From: CAVPOO01 sp963707015
Lineage (GTDB): Bacteria > Pseudomonadota > Gammaproteobacteria > Thiohalobacterales > Thiohalobacteraceae
Length of the DNA: 64,000 bases
Reading direction: 5' to 3'
Assembly: GCA_963707015.1 (NCBI GenBank)
Contig: CAVPOO010000015.1
Coordinates: 62,001-126,000, forward strand
Below are positions 40,120 through 48,950 of the stretch, piece after piece (the stretch's first letter is position 1; each line of letters opens with the position of its first letter). Both the position numbers and the translations under genes were made by a program. A model generated the notes under the pieces. It was given only the letters and a program-made list of their open reading frames with translations, did no database searches and was not told the DNA's origin.

Positions 40120-40710
40120 TTAAAGACTGCCTTTCGTAGACGGGATGATCCCCTGCATGCGCGCGTCTTCTTCCACGGCCATGCGCAGCGCCCTGCCAAA
40201 CGCCTTGAAGATGGTTTCCGCGATATGGTGAGCGTTCAGGCCCCGGATACTGTCGATGTGCAGTGTTGCCGGCGCGTGATTGACAAATCCCTGAAAAAAC
40301 TCATGGAAGAGATCCACGTCGAAATCGCCGACCCGCGCGCGCGGATACTCGACATGGTATTCAAGCCCCGGGCGCCCGGAGAAATCAATCACGACGCGTG
40401 ACAGAGCCTCATCGAGCGGCACATAGGCATGGCCATAGCGACGTATCCCCTTCTTGTCACCGAGTGCCTGGGCGAACGCCTGCCCCAGCGTGATGCCCAC
40501 ATCTTCGACGGTATGGTGGGCATCGATGTGCAAATCACCCTCTGCCTGGATGCCGAGATCGATCATTCCGTGGCGGGCCACCTGGTCCAGCATGTGCTCC
40601 AGAAACGGCACTCCGATCGCCAGTTTGCTTACACCGGTGCCATCAAGGGCGAGCTCAACGGTGATCCGGGTCTCCAGGGTGTCTCTCCTGACCGTTGCCA
40701 TGCGACTCAT
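40120..40710 (-). CDS. hisB: Imidazoleglycerol-phosphate dehydratase
   Basis: Manganese enzyme of histidine biosynthesis. 196 aa with the metal-binding motifs LEHMLDQVARHGMIDL, DAHHTVEDVGITLGQAF, and the second pair in LHIDSIRGLNAHHIAETIFKAFGRA. Monofunctional (no histidinol-phosphatase domain). First gene of the leftward his-tat run hisB-H-A-F-I-E-tatABC. An internal ATG nine bases in (MATVRRDT) is an equally possible start. Confidence 0.96.
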   Translation of the reverse strand: MSRMATVRRDTLETRITVELALDGTGVSKLAIGVPFLEHMLDQVARHGMIDLGIQAEGDLHIDAHHTVEDVGITLGQAFAQALGDKKGIRRYGHAYVPLDEALSRVVIDFSGRPGLEYHVEYPRARVGDFDVDLFHEFFQGFVNHAPATLHIDSIRGLNAHHIAETIFKAFGRALRMAVEEDARMQGIIPSTKGSL

Positions 40711-40901
40711 GTCTTTGATATGCCTTGATAATTCACCGGGTTTCCAGTAATCCCGCCAAACTGGCAGCGGACAAGGGTGTAGATCGTAGCGGAAATCTCC
40801 CGGCGAGAGAACCGGCCGTGGACATAACTGCCCCCATGGTCTGCCTTATGGACTATCATTAAAAGAAGGAAAGCGCTCCTCGCGGCCGTCGCGTGGCTTG
40901 T

Positions 40902-40915
40902 TTGATTCAGGTCAA
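40902..40915 (+). promoter_or_regulatory. FNR box upstream of anr
   Basis: TTGATTCAGGTCAA: arms TTGAT and GTCAA with a 4-bp spacer, one base off the perfect FNR palindrome. Centred ~55 bp before the anr start codon, so autoregulation is likely. Confidence 0.7.
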
Positions 40916-40963
40916 CTTATCTGCTGAAATTACAGTGGAGCAGTTCACCGACGCTGAAACCCT

Positions 40964-41731
40964 ATGCCCACCGAGCAATCGACAGTTGTCCACCTGGCCG
41001 ATGTCAAAGTTGCCTGCGAAAAATGCAGTCTGCACCAGCTTTGCCTGCCGATGGGGCTTGAAAGCGACGACGTCAAGAAACTGGACCATATCATCAAACG
41101 CAAGCGCCCCCTGCAGCGCGGCGAATACCTGTTTCAGTGTGATGATCCCTTCAAGTCGGTCTACGCGATCCGCTCTGGTTCATTCAAGACCTTTACGACG
41201 ACCACCGACGGTGAGGAGCAGATCACCGGTTTCCATCTGCCGGGCGAACTCGTGGGTCTGGATGCACTGACCAGCGGAAAGCATCGCGCCGATGCACGGG
41301 CGCTGGAGACCTGCAGTGTCTGCGAGATTCCCTACGACAGGCTGGAAGACCTCTCACGCCATATCGTCGGCCTGCAGCGCCAGCTGTTGCGTATCATGAG
41401 TCGGGAGATCCTCGAGGATCAGGACATGATGATCTGGCTGGGTAAGAAATCTGCCGAGGAACGTCTGGCACTGCTCCTGTTGCGCATTTCGTCGCGCTTC
41501 CGGGAGCGCGGATTCTCGCCCACCGAGTTCAACCTGAGCATGTCACGCACCGACATCGCCAATTACCTCGGCCTGGCCGTGGAAACCGTCAGTCGTCTGT
41601 TCTCCCGCTTCCAGGAATCCGGCATCATGACGGTGGAGCGCAAACATGTCCGGATTCACGACCTGGCGGGCATGGAAAAGCTTGCCAAGCACACCAGTAC
41701 GGGCTGCCATTCCTCGGATCAACAGGCCTGA
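40964..41731 (+). CDS. anr: FNR/ANR oxygen-sensing transcriptional regulator
   Basis: 255-aa global anaerobic regulator. The N-terminal [4Fe-4S] ligands are C18, C21 and C27 (ACEKCSLHQLCLP), with the fourth at C120 (SVCEIPYDRL), as in E. coli FNR. The sensor domain includes ITGFHLPGELVGLDAL, and the recognition helix ETVSRLFSRFQ has the Glu/Ser/Arg that read TTGAT. Divergent from the his operon. It probably controls ompW, cco and nir genes with the dnr product. Confidence 0.95.
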   Translation: MPTEQSTVVHLADVKVACEKCSLHQLCLPMGLESDDVKKLDHIIKRKRPLQRGEYLFQCDDPFKSVYAIRSGSFKTFTTTTDGEEQITGFHLPGELVGLDALTSGKHRADARALETCSVCEIPYDRLEDLSRHIVGLQRQLLRIMSREILEDQDMMIWLGKKSAEERLALLLLRISSRFRERGFSPTEFNLSMSRTDIANYLGLAVETVSRLFSRFQESGIMTVERKHVRIHDLAGMEKLAKHTSTGCHSSDQQA

Positions 41732-42065
41732 TCCCCGGCCGCTGCGCTTCCACCGGACCGGTTGACGGAACCGCGGGGCGCCCCCTCGACACTTCGTGGC
41801 TGTCCACCTCCCCTGCCGCGCAACAGCGCCGGTACGGCACCCCTCACCTGACACAGAAGCCTTTGATAACCGGAACCTCCCAAAAACATTCCGGGCGCCG
41901 GCAAGCCGGCAACATATTACCATTGGACAATATTAACGATTCTTGATTTACGTCATTGTAGCCACACGGCAGCTACGGCAAATTGGTCGCCTGAATTTTT
42001 CGCTGGCCCGACGGCAGTGCTCCACACAGGGTCCTCGTAATAACCAAACGACAAGGGACGCACTA
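41732..42065. other. anr-ompW intergenic region
   Basis: 334 bp without a gene. The first half is GC-rich and featureless; the second half falls in GC and holds the FNR-like site at 41943-41956, so the ompW promoter probably lies in the last 120 bp. Confidence 0.5.
41943..41956 (+). promoter_or_regulatory. FNR-like box upstream of ompW
   Basis: TTGATTTACGTCAT has arms TTGAT and GTCAT, one base short of TTGAT-N4-GTCAA, 110 bp before the ompW ATG. ompW is FNR-activated in E. coli, which supports the call. Confidence 0.5.
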
Positions 42066-42713
42066 ATGAACAACCGAGTGAGAAACTCTGTTGCCGCGCT
42101 GGCGGCAGCCATCCTGATCACAGCCGCGCCAGGACAGGCTTATGAGACCGGCGACTGGATCGTACGGGCCGGTCCAACCGGCATCCTCCCCGTAAACTCC
42201 GATAGCACGGACGTACCCGGATTCCCGAACTCAGGCGTGGAGGTAGACAATGCCTGGACCCTGGGCTTCACCGTCGCCTACATGTTCACCCCCAATATCG
42301 GACTCGAGCTGCTGGGTGTCCTGCCCCCGAAACATGACATCAACGGCGACGATTCGATCTCTTCGCTGGACACGATCGCCACGACCCGGGTCCTGCCGCC
42401 AACGCTCTCGTTGCAGTATTACTTCGACCTCTCGCCGAACCTTCATCCCTACGTGGGTGCCGGCATCAACTATACGACTTTCTTCGATGAAGAGGGCAAG
42501 GGCGCGCTGAATGGAGCCACCATCAACCTCAGCGACTCCTGGGGTCTGGCGGGAGAACTCGGCATCGACTATGAGTTCGGCAACAACTGGCTGGTTAACG
42601 CCGCCGTCTGGTATATCGACATCGATCCTCAGGCGCATATCCGCGGGGTCGGCAACGTCGACGTGAACCTCGATCCCTGGGTGGTCCATGTGGGGTTTGG
42701 GCACCGCTTCTAA
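42066..42713 (+). CDS. ompW: Outer membrane protein OmpW family
   Basis: A 215-aa eight-stranded beta-barrel. Signal peptide VAALAAAILITAAPGQA (residues ~9-25), then the family opening YETGDWIVRAGPTGILP, internal PNIGLELLGVLPPKHDI and YYFDLSPNLHPYVGAGINYTTFF, ending with the aromatic WVVHVGFGHRF. OmpW forms a hydrophobic channel for small molecules; expression often follows anaerobiosis. ATG 42066 follows AAGGGACGCACTA. A clear intrinsic terminator follows. Confidence 0.94.
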   Translation: MNNRVRNSVAALAAAILITAAPGQAYETGDWIVRAGPTGILPVNSDSTDVPGFPNSGVEVDNAWTLGFTVAYMFTPNIGLELLGVLPPKHDINGDDSISSLDTIATTRVLPPTLSLQYYFDLSPNLHPYVGAGINYTTFFDEEGKGALNGATINLSDSWGLAGELGIDYEFGNNWLVNAAVWYIDIDPQAHIRGVGNVDVNLDPWVVHVGFGHRF

Positions 42714-42725
42714 GTAGCCGCGTCA

Positions 42726-42757
42726 AGCCGGATGGCCTATAGTGCCATCCGGCTTTT
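42726..42757 (+). terminator. Intrinsic terminator of ompW
   Basis: AGCCGGATGGC pairs perfectly with GCCATCCGGCT (11 bp, 7-base loop), followed by TTT. It starts 13 bp after the ompW stop and separates it from ccoN. Confidence 0.88.
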
Positions 42758-42795
42758 GGTCAAACACCCGGTGATCTGGGGAGGACTCTGAATCG

Positions 42796-44211
42796 ATGGA
42801 TACAGCAACGACCTATAACTACAAGGTGGTCCGGCAATTCGCCATCATGACCGTCGTCTGGGGTATCGTCGGCATGCTGGTCGGCGTCGTGATCGCCGCG
42901 CAGCTGGTCTGGCCGGTACTGAACCTGGACTTGCCCTGGTTCACCTTCGGGCGCCTGCGCCCGCTGCACACCAACGCCGTTATCTTTGCCTTCGGAGGAT
43001 CGGCGCTGTTCGCGACCTCCTATTATGTGGTGCAGCGGACCTGCCAGACGCGGCTGTTCTCTGACGGGCTGGCCGCCTTTACCTTCTGGGGCTGGACGCT
43101 GATCATTCTGCTCGCAGCGATCTCCTTCCCGCTGGGTATTACCACGAGCAAGGAATACGCAGAGCTCGAGTGGCCGATCGACATTCTGATCACCCTGGTC
43201 TGGGTTGCCTATGCCGTTGTCTTCTTTGGCACCATCATCAAACGGCGGGTCAAGCACATCTACGTGGCGAACTGGTTCTATGGCGCCTTTGTCCTGACCA
43301 TCGCCGTGTTGCATGTTGTCAACAGTGCGGCATTACCGGTCAGCCTGACCAAGTCCTATTCTGTCTACGCCGGCGCCATCGATGGCATGGTGCAATGGTG
43401 GTATGGTCACAACGCCGTCGGTTTCTTCCTGACCGCGGGCTTTCTCGGCATGATGTACTACTTCATTCCGAAACAGGCGAACCGCCCGATTTACTCCTAT
43501 CGGCTCTCGGTCGTGCACTTCTGGGCATTGATTTCGACCTATATGTGGGCAGGACCGCACCATCTGCACTACACAGCCCTGCCTGACTGGACGCAGTCTC
43601 TGGGCATGGTGTTCTCACTGATCCTGCTCGCGCCCTCCTGGGGCGGCATGATCAACGGCATCATGACGCTGTCAGGTGCCTGGGACAAGCTGCGCACGGA
43701 TCCGATTCTGAAGTTCCTGATCGTGTCTCTTTCCTTCTATGGCATGTCGACCTTCGAAGGCCCGATGATGTCAATCAAGACGGTGAACTCGCTCTCGCAT
43801 TACACCGACTGGACCATCGGCCATGTCCACTCCGGCGCGCTCGGCTGGGTGGCCCTGGTATCGATCGGCGCCATCTACTTCCTGATCCCCAAGCTGTTCG
43901 GGCGCGAGCAGATGTACAGCGTAAAACTGATCGACGTGCACTTCTGGACCTCAACCATCGGCATCGTGCTCTACATCGCATCCATGTGGATGTCGGGTGT
44001 GATGCAGGGCTTGATGTGGCGCGCGGTCAACGAGGACGGCACGCTGACCTACAGCTTTGTCGAAACCGTAGAGGCCATGCACCCATTTTATTTCGTGCGC
44101 TTCCTGGGCGGGACCCTGTTCCTCGTCGGCATGCTGATCATGGCCTACAACGTCGTCAAGACCATATCAGGTGCACGTCCCGCGGAAGCTGCCATACCGC
44201 AGACCGCCTAA
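42796..44211 (+). CDS. ccoN: cbb3-type cytochrome c oxidase subunit I
   Basis: Catalytic subunit of the high-affinity C-family oxygen reductase. 471 aa with ~12 spans. Ligand histidines appear in LRPLHTNAVIFAF, WWYGHNAVGFF, AGPHHLHYTALPDW and IGHVHSGALGW; the active-site Tyr of C-family enzymes is expected in the SLSFYGMSTFEGP helix. GGGGAGGAC precedes ATG 42796. It gives the organism microaerobic oxygen respiration next to denitrification. Confidence 0.97.
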   Translation: MDTATTYNYKVVRQFAIMTVVWGIVGMLVGVVIAAQLVWPVLNLDLPWFTFGRLRPLHTNAVIFAFGGSALFATSYYVVQRTCQTRLFSDGLAAFTFWGWTLIILLAAISFPLGITTSKEYAELEWPIDILITLVWVAYAVVFFGTIIKRRVKHIYVANWFYGAFVLTIAVLHVVNSAALPVSLTKSYSVYAGAIDGMVQWWYGHNAVGFFLTAGFLGMMYYFIPKQANRPIYSYRLSVVHFWALISTYMWAGPHHLHYTALPDWTQSLGMVFSLILLAPSWGGMINGIMTLSGAWDKLRTDPILKFLIVSLSFYGMSTFEGPMMSIKTVNSLSHYTDWTIGHVHSGALGWVALVSIGAIYFLIPKLFGREQMYSVKLIDVHFWTSTIGIVLYIASMWMSGVMQGLMWRAVNEDGTLTYSFVETVEAMHPFYFVRFLGGTLFLVGMLIMAYNVVKTISGARPAEAAIPQTA

Positions 44212-44226
44212 CCGGAGGTATGGAAC

Positions 44227-44832
44227 ATGAGCCACGAACCTATTGAAACAAATGTCGGGCTGCTGGCCCTCCTGGTCATCCTGGTCATCAGCGTCGCTGG
44301 ACTGGTCGAGATCGTACCGCTGTTCTTCCTGAAGAGCACGACAGAACCGGTCGAAGGCCTGAAACCCTATACCGCACTGCAACTCGAAGGTCGCGACATC
44401 TACATCCGGGAAGGCTGTTACCTGTGTCATTCGCAGATGATCCGACCTTTTCGCGCCGAGACGGAGCGTTACGGACACTACTCTGTGGCGGGTGAGTTCG
44501 TCTACGATCACCCCTTCCAGTGGGGCTCGAAACGAACCGGGCCGGACCTGGCCAGGGTCGGCGGGCGCTACAGTGACGAATGGCACCGGGTTCATCTGAT
44601 CAATCCCCGCGACGTGGTACCCGAATCCGTGATGCCGGCCTATCCCTGGATGGCTGATTCGGTACTGGACGGCAAACTGACCCCAAAGAAACTGGAAGCC
44701 ATGCGGACACTTGGGGTGCCCTACACCGAGGATGACATCACCAATGCCACCAGTGCGGTGCAGGGCAAGACGGAAATGGATGCCCTGATCGCATACCTGC
44801 AGGTGATGGGTACCAGCCTCAAGAGCAGGTGA
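44227..44832 (+). CDS. ccoO: cbb3-type cytochrome c oxidase subunit II (monoheme)
   Basis: A 201-aa membrane-anchored monoheme cytochrome c. One N-terminal span (LLALLVILVISVAGLVEIVPLFF), then heme site CYLCHSQM and the family segment RPFRAETERYGHYSVAGEFVYDHPFQWGSKRTGPDLAR. It passes electrons from CcoP to CcoN. 15 bp after ccoN; its TGA overlaps the ccoQ ATG. Confidence 0.97.
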   Translation: MSHEPIETNVGLLALLVILVISVAGLVEIVPLFFLKSTTEPVEGLKPYTALQLEGRDIYIREGCYLCHSQMIRPFRAETERYGHYSVAGEFVYDHPFQWGSKRTGPDLARVGGRYSDEWHRVHLINPRDVVPESVMPAYPWMADSVLDGKLTPKKLEAMRTLGVPYTEDDITNATSAVQGKTEMDALIAYLQVMGTSLKSR

Positions 44833-45026
44833 TGGCCATGGACATGGATATCAACCTGATTCGATCAATCTTTACCGTGCTGGTTTTCGCCACCTTCATC
44901 GGTGTGTGTATCTGGGCCTGGAGCAGCAAGCGCAAGCGCGGCTTCGATGAGGCCGCACAATTGCCGTTCGTTGAACCTGATGTCCCGCCTGCAGCGGACA
45001 ACAACAAGGATCCGAGCCATGAGTGA
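44832..45026 (+). CDS. ccoQ: cbb3-type oxidase small subunit CcoQ/FixQ
   Basis: A 64-aa single-span subunit (IRSIFTVLVFATFIGVCIWAW, residues ~9-29) followed by the conserved SSKRKRGFDEAAQLPF. It stabilises the cbb3 complex. ATG 44832 overlaps the ccoO stop (TGATG); GTG at 44829 and ATGs at 44838 and 44844 are alternatives. Its stop overlaps the ccoP start. Confidence 0.93.
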   Translation: MAMDMDINLIRSIFTVLVFATFIGVCIWAWSSKRKRGFDEAAQLPFVEPDVPPAADNNKDPSHE

Positions 45027-45939
45027 ATTCGAGTTCTCAAGCGATTTCTGGAGCTGGTGGGTTATTCTGCTCACCGTTGCCAACATCCTGGCCTGCTGGT
45101 GGCTCATCGCCTGGACGAGCAAACGACGCGAAGGTGAGGCCGCGGTCGGTGATGTAACCGGCCACAAGTGGGATGAAAACCTGGAAGAATACAACAACCC
45201 CCTGCCACGCTGGTGGCTGTGGATGTTTCACCTTTCGCTGATATTCGCCGTGATCTACCTGGCCCTGTACCCCGGTCTGGGAGCGTTCCGAGGGTTCCTG
45301 AACTGGACGGACACGAACCAGTACGACAGGGAAATGGCGGCCGCCAGCGAGAAGTACGGTCCAATCTTCGAACAGTATGCGGCCCGGGATCTCGCGGTAC
45401 TGGCCAGGGACCCGGAGGCGCTGAAGATCGGCCAGCGTTTGTTCCTGAACTATTGCGCCACCTGCCATGGATCCGATGCGCATGGCAGTCCGGGCTTTCC
45501 CAACCTGACAGATAAGGCCTGGCTCTACGGAGGCACCCCGGAGGCCATCGAGACCAGCATACTCGCGGGCCGGCAGGGCGCCATGCCCGCATGGGGTGCC
45601 GTGCTGGGCGGAGACAAGGGTGTCGACGAGGTGGCCGCCTATGTCATGAGTCTCAGTGGCCGCGATGCCGATGCAGCGCTCGTCACGGCGGGCAAGGCGC
45701 ACTATGACACCTATTGTGCGGCTTGCCACATGGCCGATGGCAGTGGCAACCCGGCGCTCGGCGCACCACGCTTGAATGACAACATCTGGCTGTACGGTGG
45801 CTCACCCGGCGTGATCAAACAAAGTATTGCCAACGGCCGCAACGGCAGGATGCCGGCACACCGGGAGTTCCTGGGTGAAGACAAGGTTCACCTGCTTGCT
45901 GCCTATGTGTACAGCCTTTCAGCAGCAAAAACCCAGTAA
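45019..45939 (+). CDS. ccoP: cbb3-type cytochrome c oxidase subunit III (diheme)
   Basis: A 306-aa diheme cytochrome c, electron entry point of the complex. Two N-terminal spans (WWVILLTVANILACWWLIAW and WWLWMFHLSLIFAVIYLALYP) and two heme sites, CATCHGSDAHG and CAACHMADGSG, each followed by the WLYGG segment. ATG 45019 overlaps ccoQ by eight bases. A hairpin terminator follows before ccoG. Confidence 0.97.
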   Translation: MSEFEFSSDFWSWWVILLTVANILACWWLIAWTSKRREGEAAVGDVTGHKWDENLEEYNNPLPRWWLWMFHLSLIFAVIYLALYPGLGAFRGFLNWTDTNQYDREMAAASEKYGPIFEQYAARDLAVLARDPEALKIGQRLFLNYCATCHGSDAHGSPGFPNLTDKAWLYGGTPEAIETSILAGRQGAMPAWGAVLGGDKGVDEVAAYVMSLSGRDADAALVTAGKAHYDTYCAACHMADGSGNPALGAPRLNDNIWLYGGSPGVIKQSIANGRNGRMPAHREFLGEDKVHLLAAYVYSLSAAKTQ

Positions 45940-45979
45940 CGACACCGCGGCGGCTTGCCTGCCGCTGCATCCAGCTAAC

Positions 45980-46006
45980 CAACGGGTTGCCTCGCGGCAA
46001 CCCGTT
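45980..46006 (+). terminator. Intrinsic terminator after ccoNOQP
   Basis: AACGGGTTGCC pairs perfectly with GGCAACCCGTT around a TCGC loop, followed by TTCTG. It lies 40 bp after the ccoP stop and 24 bp before ccoG, so ccoGH is expected at lower level than the structural genes. Confidence 0.8.
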
Positions 46007-46029
46007 TCTGCCTCGGCAATCTGGAACCG

Positions 46030-47442
46030 ATGACGGATCCGACGACAACAGCACGAGTTGACGAGGGCCTCGAAGAGGAACTCTACGCCCGACGCAAGAA
46101 GATCTACCCGCGCGAGGTGCACGGTGTCTTTGCCAACCTTCGGGTGCTGGGCGTGATCACCCTGCTCGGCCTGTACTACGTTGTGCCCTGGTTGACATGG
46201 GACAATCACCAGGCGGTATTGTTTGACCTGCCCGCCCGCAAGTTTTACATCTTTGGCCTGACGTTCTGGCCACAGGATTTTTTCTACATGGCATGGTTAC
46301 TGATCATTGCCGCACTCGCCCTGTTCTTCTTCACGGCACTCGCCGGACGCCTCTGGTGTGGTTACGCCTGCCCCCAGACGGTATGGACAGAGGTTTTTCT
46401 CTGGATCGAGCGCAAGATTGAGGGTGACCGCAGCCGACAGATGAAACTGGACAAGGCGCCCTTGACTGGCCACAAGATAGTGCTGAAAGGCACCAAACAC
46501 TTTATCTGGATCGTGTTTTCTGCGTATACGGGTTTGACCTTCGTCGGTTTTTTTACGCCGATGCGGGAACTCGTTACATCGCTCGTTCAGTTTTCCCTCG
46601 GCCCATGGGAGACCTTCTGGGTTGTCTTCTATGGCCTGGCGACCTACGGAAATGCGGGCTGGATGCGTGAGCAGGTCTGTATCTACATGTGCCCGTATGC
46701 GCGTTTTCAAAGCGCCATGTTCGATCATGACACACTGGTCATCTCCTATGACGAAAAACGTGGCGAGCCGCGTGGCTCGCGCAAGCGGGGGATCGATCAT
46801 CACGAACTTGGCCTGGGCGACTGTATCGATTGCACCCTGTGTGTGCAGGTATGTCCTACCGGCATCGATATCCGCGACGGACTGCAGTACGAGTGCATCG
46901 GCTGTGCGGCCTGTATCGATGTCTGTGATGAGGTCATGGCCAAGATGAACTACCCAAAGGGCCTGGTCCGTTACACCACGGAAAATGTGATGCGGGGCAA
47001 GGGCTCTCACACCCTGCGGCCGCGGATGGTGGTTTATGCCACTGTCCTGCTCGCCTTCATGGCGGGGTTCATCTACTCGATCAGCCAGCGAATCCCGCTG
47101 GAACTGGATATCATCCGCGATCGCAACAGTCTGTATCGGGAAACCGGGGCGGGCCTGGTGGAGAACGTCTACACGCTGAAACTGATCAATATGGACAGCC
47201 GTCCGCACCACTACACAGTCAGTGTTGCCGGCTTGCCTGACCTCGAAATCGACACGGGACAGGGTGCTATCGAGGTTGCGGCGGGAGAGGTGCTCAATCT
47301 GCCGATCCGCGTACGCACCGACCCGATCAATCTCAAGCGTGCGTCCAATGAGATAACATTCACGCTGTCCGCCACGGATGCACCGGAGCTGACGACCACG
47401 CAGACAGGACGTTTTATCGGACCTGCCGCAGGGGCGCAATGA
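46030..47442 (+). CDS. ccoG: Cytochrome oxidase maturation Fe-S protein CcoG
   Basis: A 470-aa membrane protein with several N-terminal spans, GYACPQTVWTEVFLWIERKIEG, a polyferredoxin segment (CIDCTLCVQVCPTGIDIRDG and CIGCAACIDVCDEVMAKM) and a C-terminal Ig-like periplasmic domain. CcoG reduces Cu(II) for cbb3 assembly. It ends at the ATG of ccoH (4-bp overlap). Confidence 0.95.
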   Translation: MTDPTTTARVDEGLEEELYARRKKIYPREVHGVFANLRVLGVITLLGLYYVVPWLTWDNHQAVLFDLPARKFYIFGLTFWPQDFFYMAWLLIIAALALFFFTALAGRLWCGYACPQTVWTEVFLWIERKIEGDRSRQMKLDKAPLTGHKIVLKGTKHFIWIVFSAYTGLTFVGFFTPMRELVTSLVQFSLGPWETFWVVFYGLATYGNAGWMREQVCIYMCPYARFQSAMFDHDTLVISYDEKRGEPRGSRKRGIDHHELGLGDCIDCTLCVQVCPTGIDIRDGLQYECIGCAACIDVCDEVMAKMNYPKGLVRYTTENVMRGKGSHTLRPRMVVYATVLLAFMAGFIYSISQRIPLELDIIRDRNSLYRETGAGLVENVYTLKLINMDSRPHHYTVSVAGLPDLEIDTGQGAIEVAAGEVLNLPIRVRTDPINLKRASNEITFTLSATDAPELTTTQTGRFIGPAAGAQ

Positions 47443-47948
47443 TGGCAAATGATACGCTTCCGATTCCCTGGTACCGCCAGTTCTGGCCATGGTTTCTCAT
47501 TGCGTTGCCCGCTACCGCAGTGATTGCAGGCATCGCGACCCTGATCATTGCCATGCACGAGCCCGACGGCCTGGTCGAGGACGACTACTACAAGGCCGGG
47601 CTGGCCATCAACCAGGAACTCGGGCGAGACCGTGAAGCCACGCGGCTTGGTGTGTCGGCACTGGTACGGCGTGACCCCGAACAGGGATGGCTAACGGTCG
47701 AACTGATGTCGCGGGAACCCTTGAACCTGGCATCGCTTCGCTTGCGTCTGCTGCATGCCACGCGGGAGAACTTCGACCGCGAACTGGAACTGTTGCAGGA
47801 GGCAGATGGTCTCTTCCGGGCGAGGCTTGGCGGTGTTCCGGCGGGAGAGTGGAATCTGCAGTTACAGCCCGTGGATTCCAGTTGGCGTCTGACGGGACGC
47901 ATGTCGCTGCTTGAACTCGGGCAAACCCGGCTCATTGCAAGAGACTAA
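47439..47948 (+). CDS. ccoH: CcoH/FixH family cbb3 assembly protein
   Basis: A 169-aa protein with one N-terminal span (WFLIALPATAVIAGIATLIIAMH) and a periplasmic domain with the family opening EDDYYKAGLAINQELGRDREA. FixH family, required for stable cbb3 assembly. ATG at 47439 overlaps the ccoG stop. No ccoI (copper P-type ATPase) or ccoS gene follows, so those must be elsewhere. Confidence 0.92.
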   Translation: MMANDTLPIPWYRQFWPWFLIALPATAVIAGIATLIIAMHEPDGLVEDDYYKAGLAINQELGRDREATRLGVSALVRRDPEQGWLTVELMSREPLNLASLRLRLLHATRENFDRELELLQEADGLFRARLGGVPAGEWNLQLQPVDSSWRLTGRMSLLELGQTRLIARD

Positions 47949-47982
47949 CAGCACCAAACCCCATCGTCAGGAGGCGTGGACA

Positions 47983-48234
47983 ATGCAGGACATTCCTTTC
48001 ATACAGCGGGTCATAGCCGTCGCATGGCCCTCTTTTCTGACTGCCGGCGTAGCAACGATCCTCTTTTTCACGGCTTTTGATCCGCAGGTATTGCTGGCAG
48101 ATACGGACTACGCGGACATCAGCAGGCTGGGTGCCTACTCGATTGGCTTTTTCCTGTTCTGGCTATTGACCGGCACAACCTGCATTCTGACCTGCTACTT
48201 CCTGAGGCCGTGCGACAACGTCCGCAGGCAATAG
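47983..48234 (+). CDS. Unknown 83-aa membrane protein following ccoGH
   Basis: Two spans (VIAVAWPSFLTAGVATILFFTAF, residues ~10-32, and LGAYSIGFFLFWLLTGTTCILTCYFL, ~48-73) with a short acidic loop between. The start at 47983 has GGAGG seven bases upstream. No family recognised with certainty; similar small proteins commonly lie beside cbb3 assembly genes in gammaproteobacteria, suggesting a role in oxidase assembly. Confidence 0.75.
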   Translation: MQDIPFIQRVIAVAWPSFLTAGVATILFFTAFDPQVLLADTDYADISRLGAYSIGFFLFWLLTGTTCILTCYFLRPCDNVRRQ

Positions 48235-48331
48235 CGCCAGGCAACCCGGCGCCGCTAGCCGCGATACCAATCAAAATGTCGGGATGGCGCGGCGCACGCC
48301 TCTCCAGAGACCCGTTGGCTGTGATCCTGAG

Positions 48332-48790
48332 TCAAGGGACCAGAGCCGGACCCGCCTGCAACCAGAAAGTCACCGGCCCTTCATTGATGAGCCCGACCCC
48401 CATCTCTGCCCCGAAACGGCCGCTCTGCACCGCACCGGGATAGCGCTGGCGGGCGCTGTCGAGCAGGTAGTCAAACCAATGCCGGCCGGCTTCCGGCGAT
48501 GCTGCCGGCGTAAAGCTGGGCCGCATACCCTTGCGGGTATCCGCTGCCAGGGTGAACTGGGGCACCAGCAGCAGGCCTCCCTGCACATCCACCAGACTGA
48601 GATTCATGCGTCCCTCCGCATCCGGGAAGACACGGTAGCCGAGGATCCGCTCCAGCAAGCGATCCGCCTGGCTGGCACCATCGTCGCGCTCGACCCCGAC
48701 AAGCACCAGCAGACCGCATCCGATCTGCGCTATCCGTTCCTGTGCAACCGAGACATATGCCTCACTGACCCGCTGTAACAAGGCGATCAT
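48332..48790 (-). CDS. dtd: D-aminoacyl-tRNA deacylase
   Basis: A 152-aa enzyme that hydrolyses D-amino acids mischarged on tRNA. Begins MIALLQRVSEAYVSV, with the catalytic-site segments VPQFTLAADTRKGMRPSF and the Gly-Pro motif NEGPVTFWLQ at the C-terminus. Length matches the family (~145 aa). Convergent with the cco cluster. Confidence 0.95.
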   Translation of the reverse strand: MIALLQRVSEAYVSVAQERIAQIGCGLLVLVGVERDDGASQADRLLERILGYRVFPDAEGRMNLSLVDVQGGLLLVPQFTLAADTRKGMRPSFTPAASPEAGRHWFDYLLDSARQRYPGAVQSGRFGAEMGVGLINEGPVTFWLQAGPALVP

Positions 48791-48950
48791 CTCTTGGGGC
48801 CTGTTAACACCATGAGAACCGCAGCCATGTTTGTGCAGGACGAGGCGCTGCCAGCGTCATGTACCTGCCGTACCTCAATGAGCGGCTACGCGGCAGTGCG
48901 CAGAAAATGTCCATGCCCCTTGCGGTTGCACCCGCATACGCCAGCCGTCT

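Noticed and set aside
46297..47490. 397-codon open frame opposite ccoG
   Set aside because: Shadow of ccoG, which is supported by polyferredoxin cysteine motifs and operon position.
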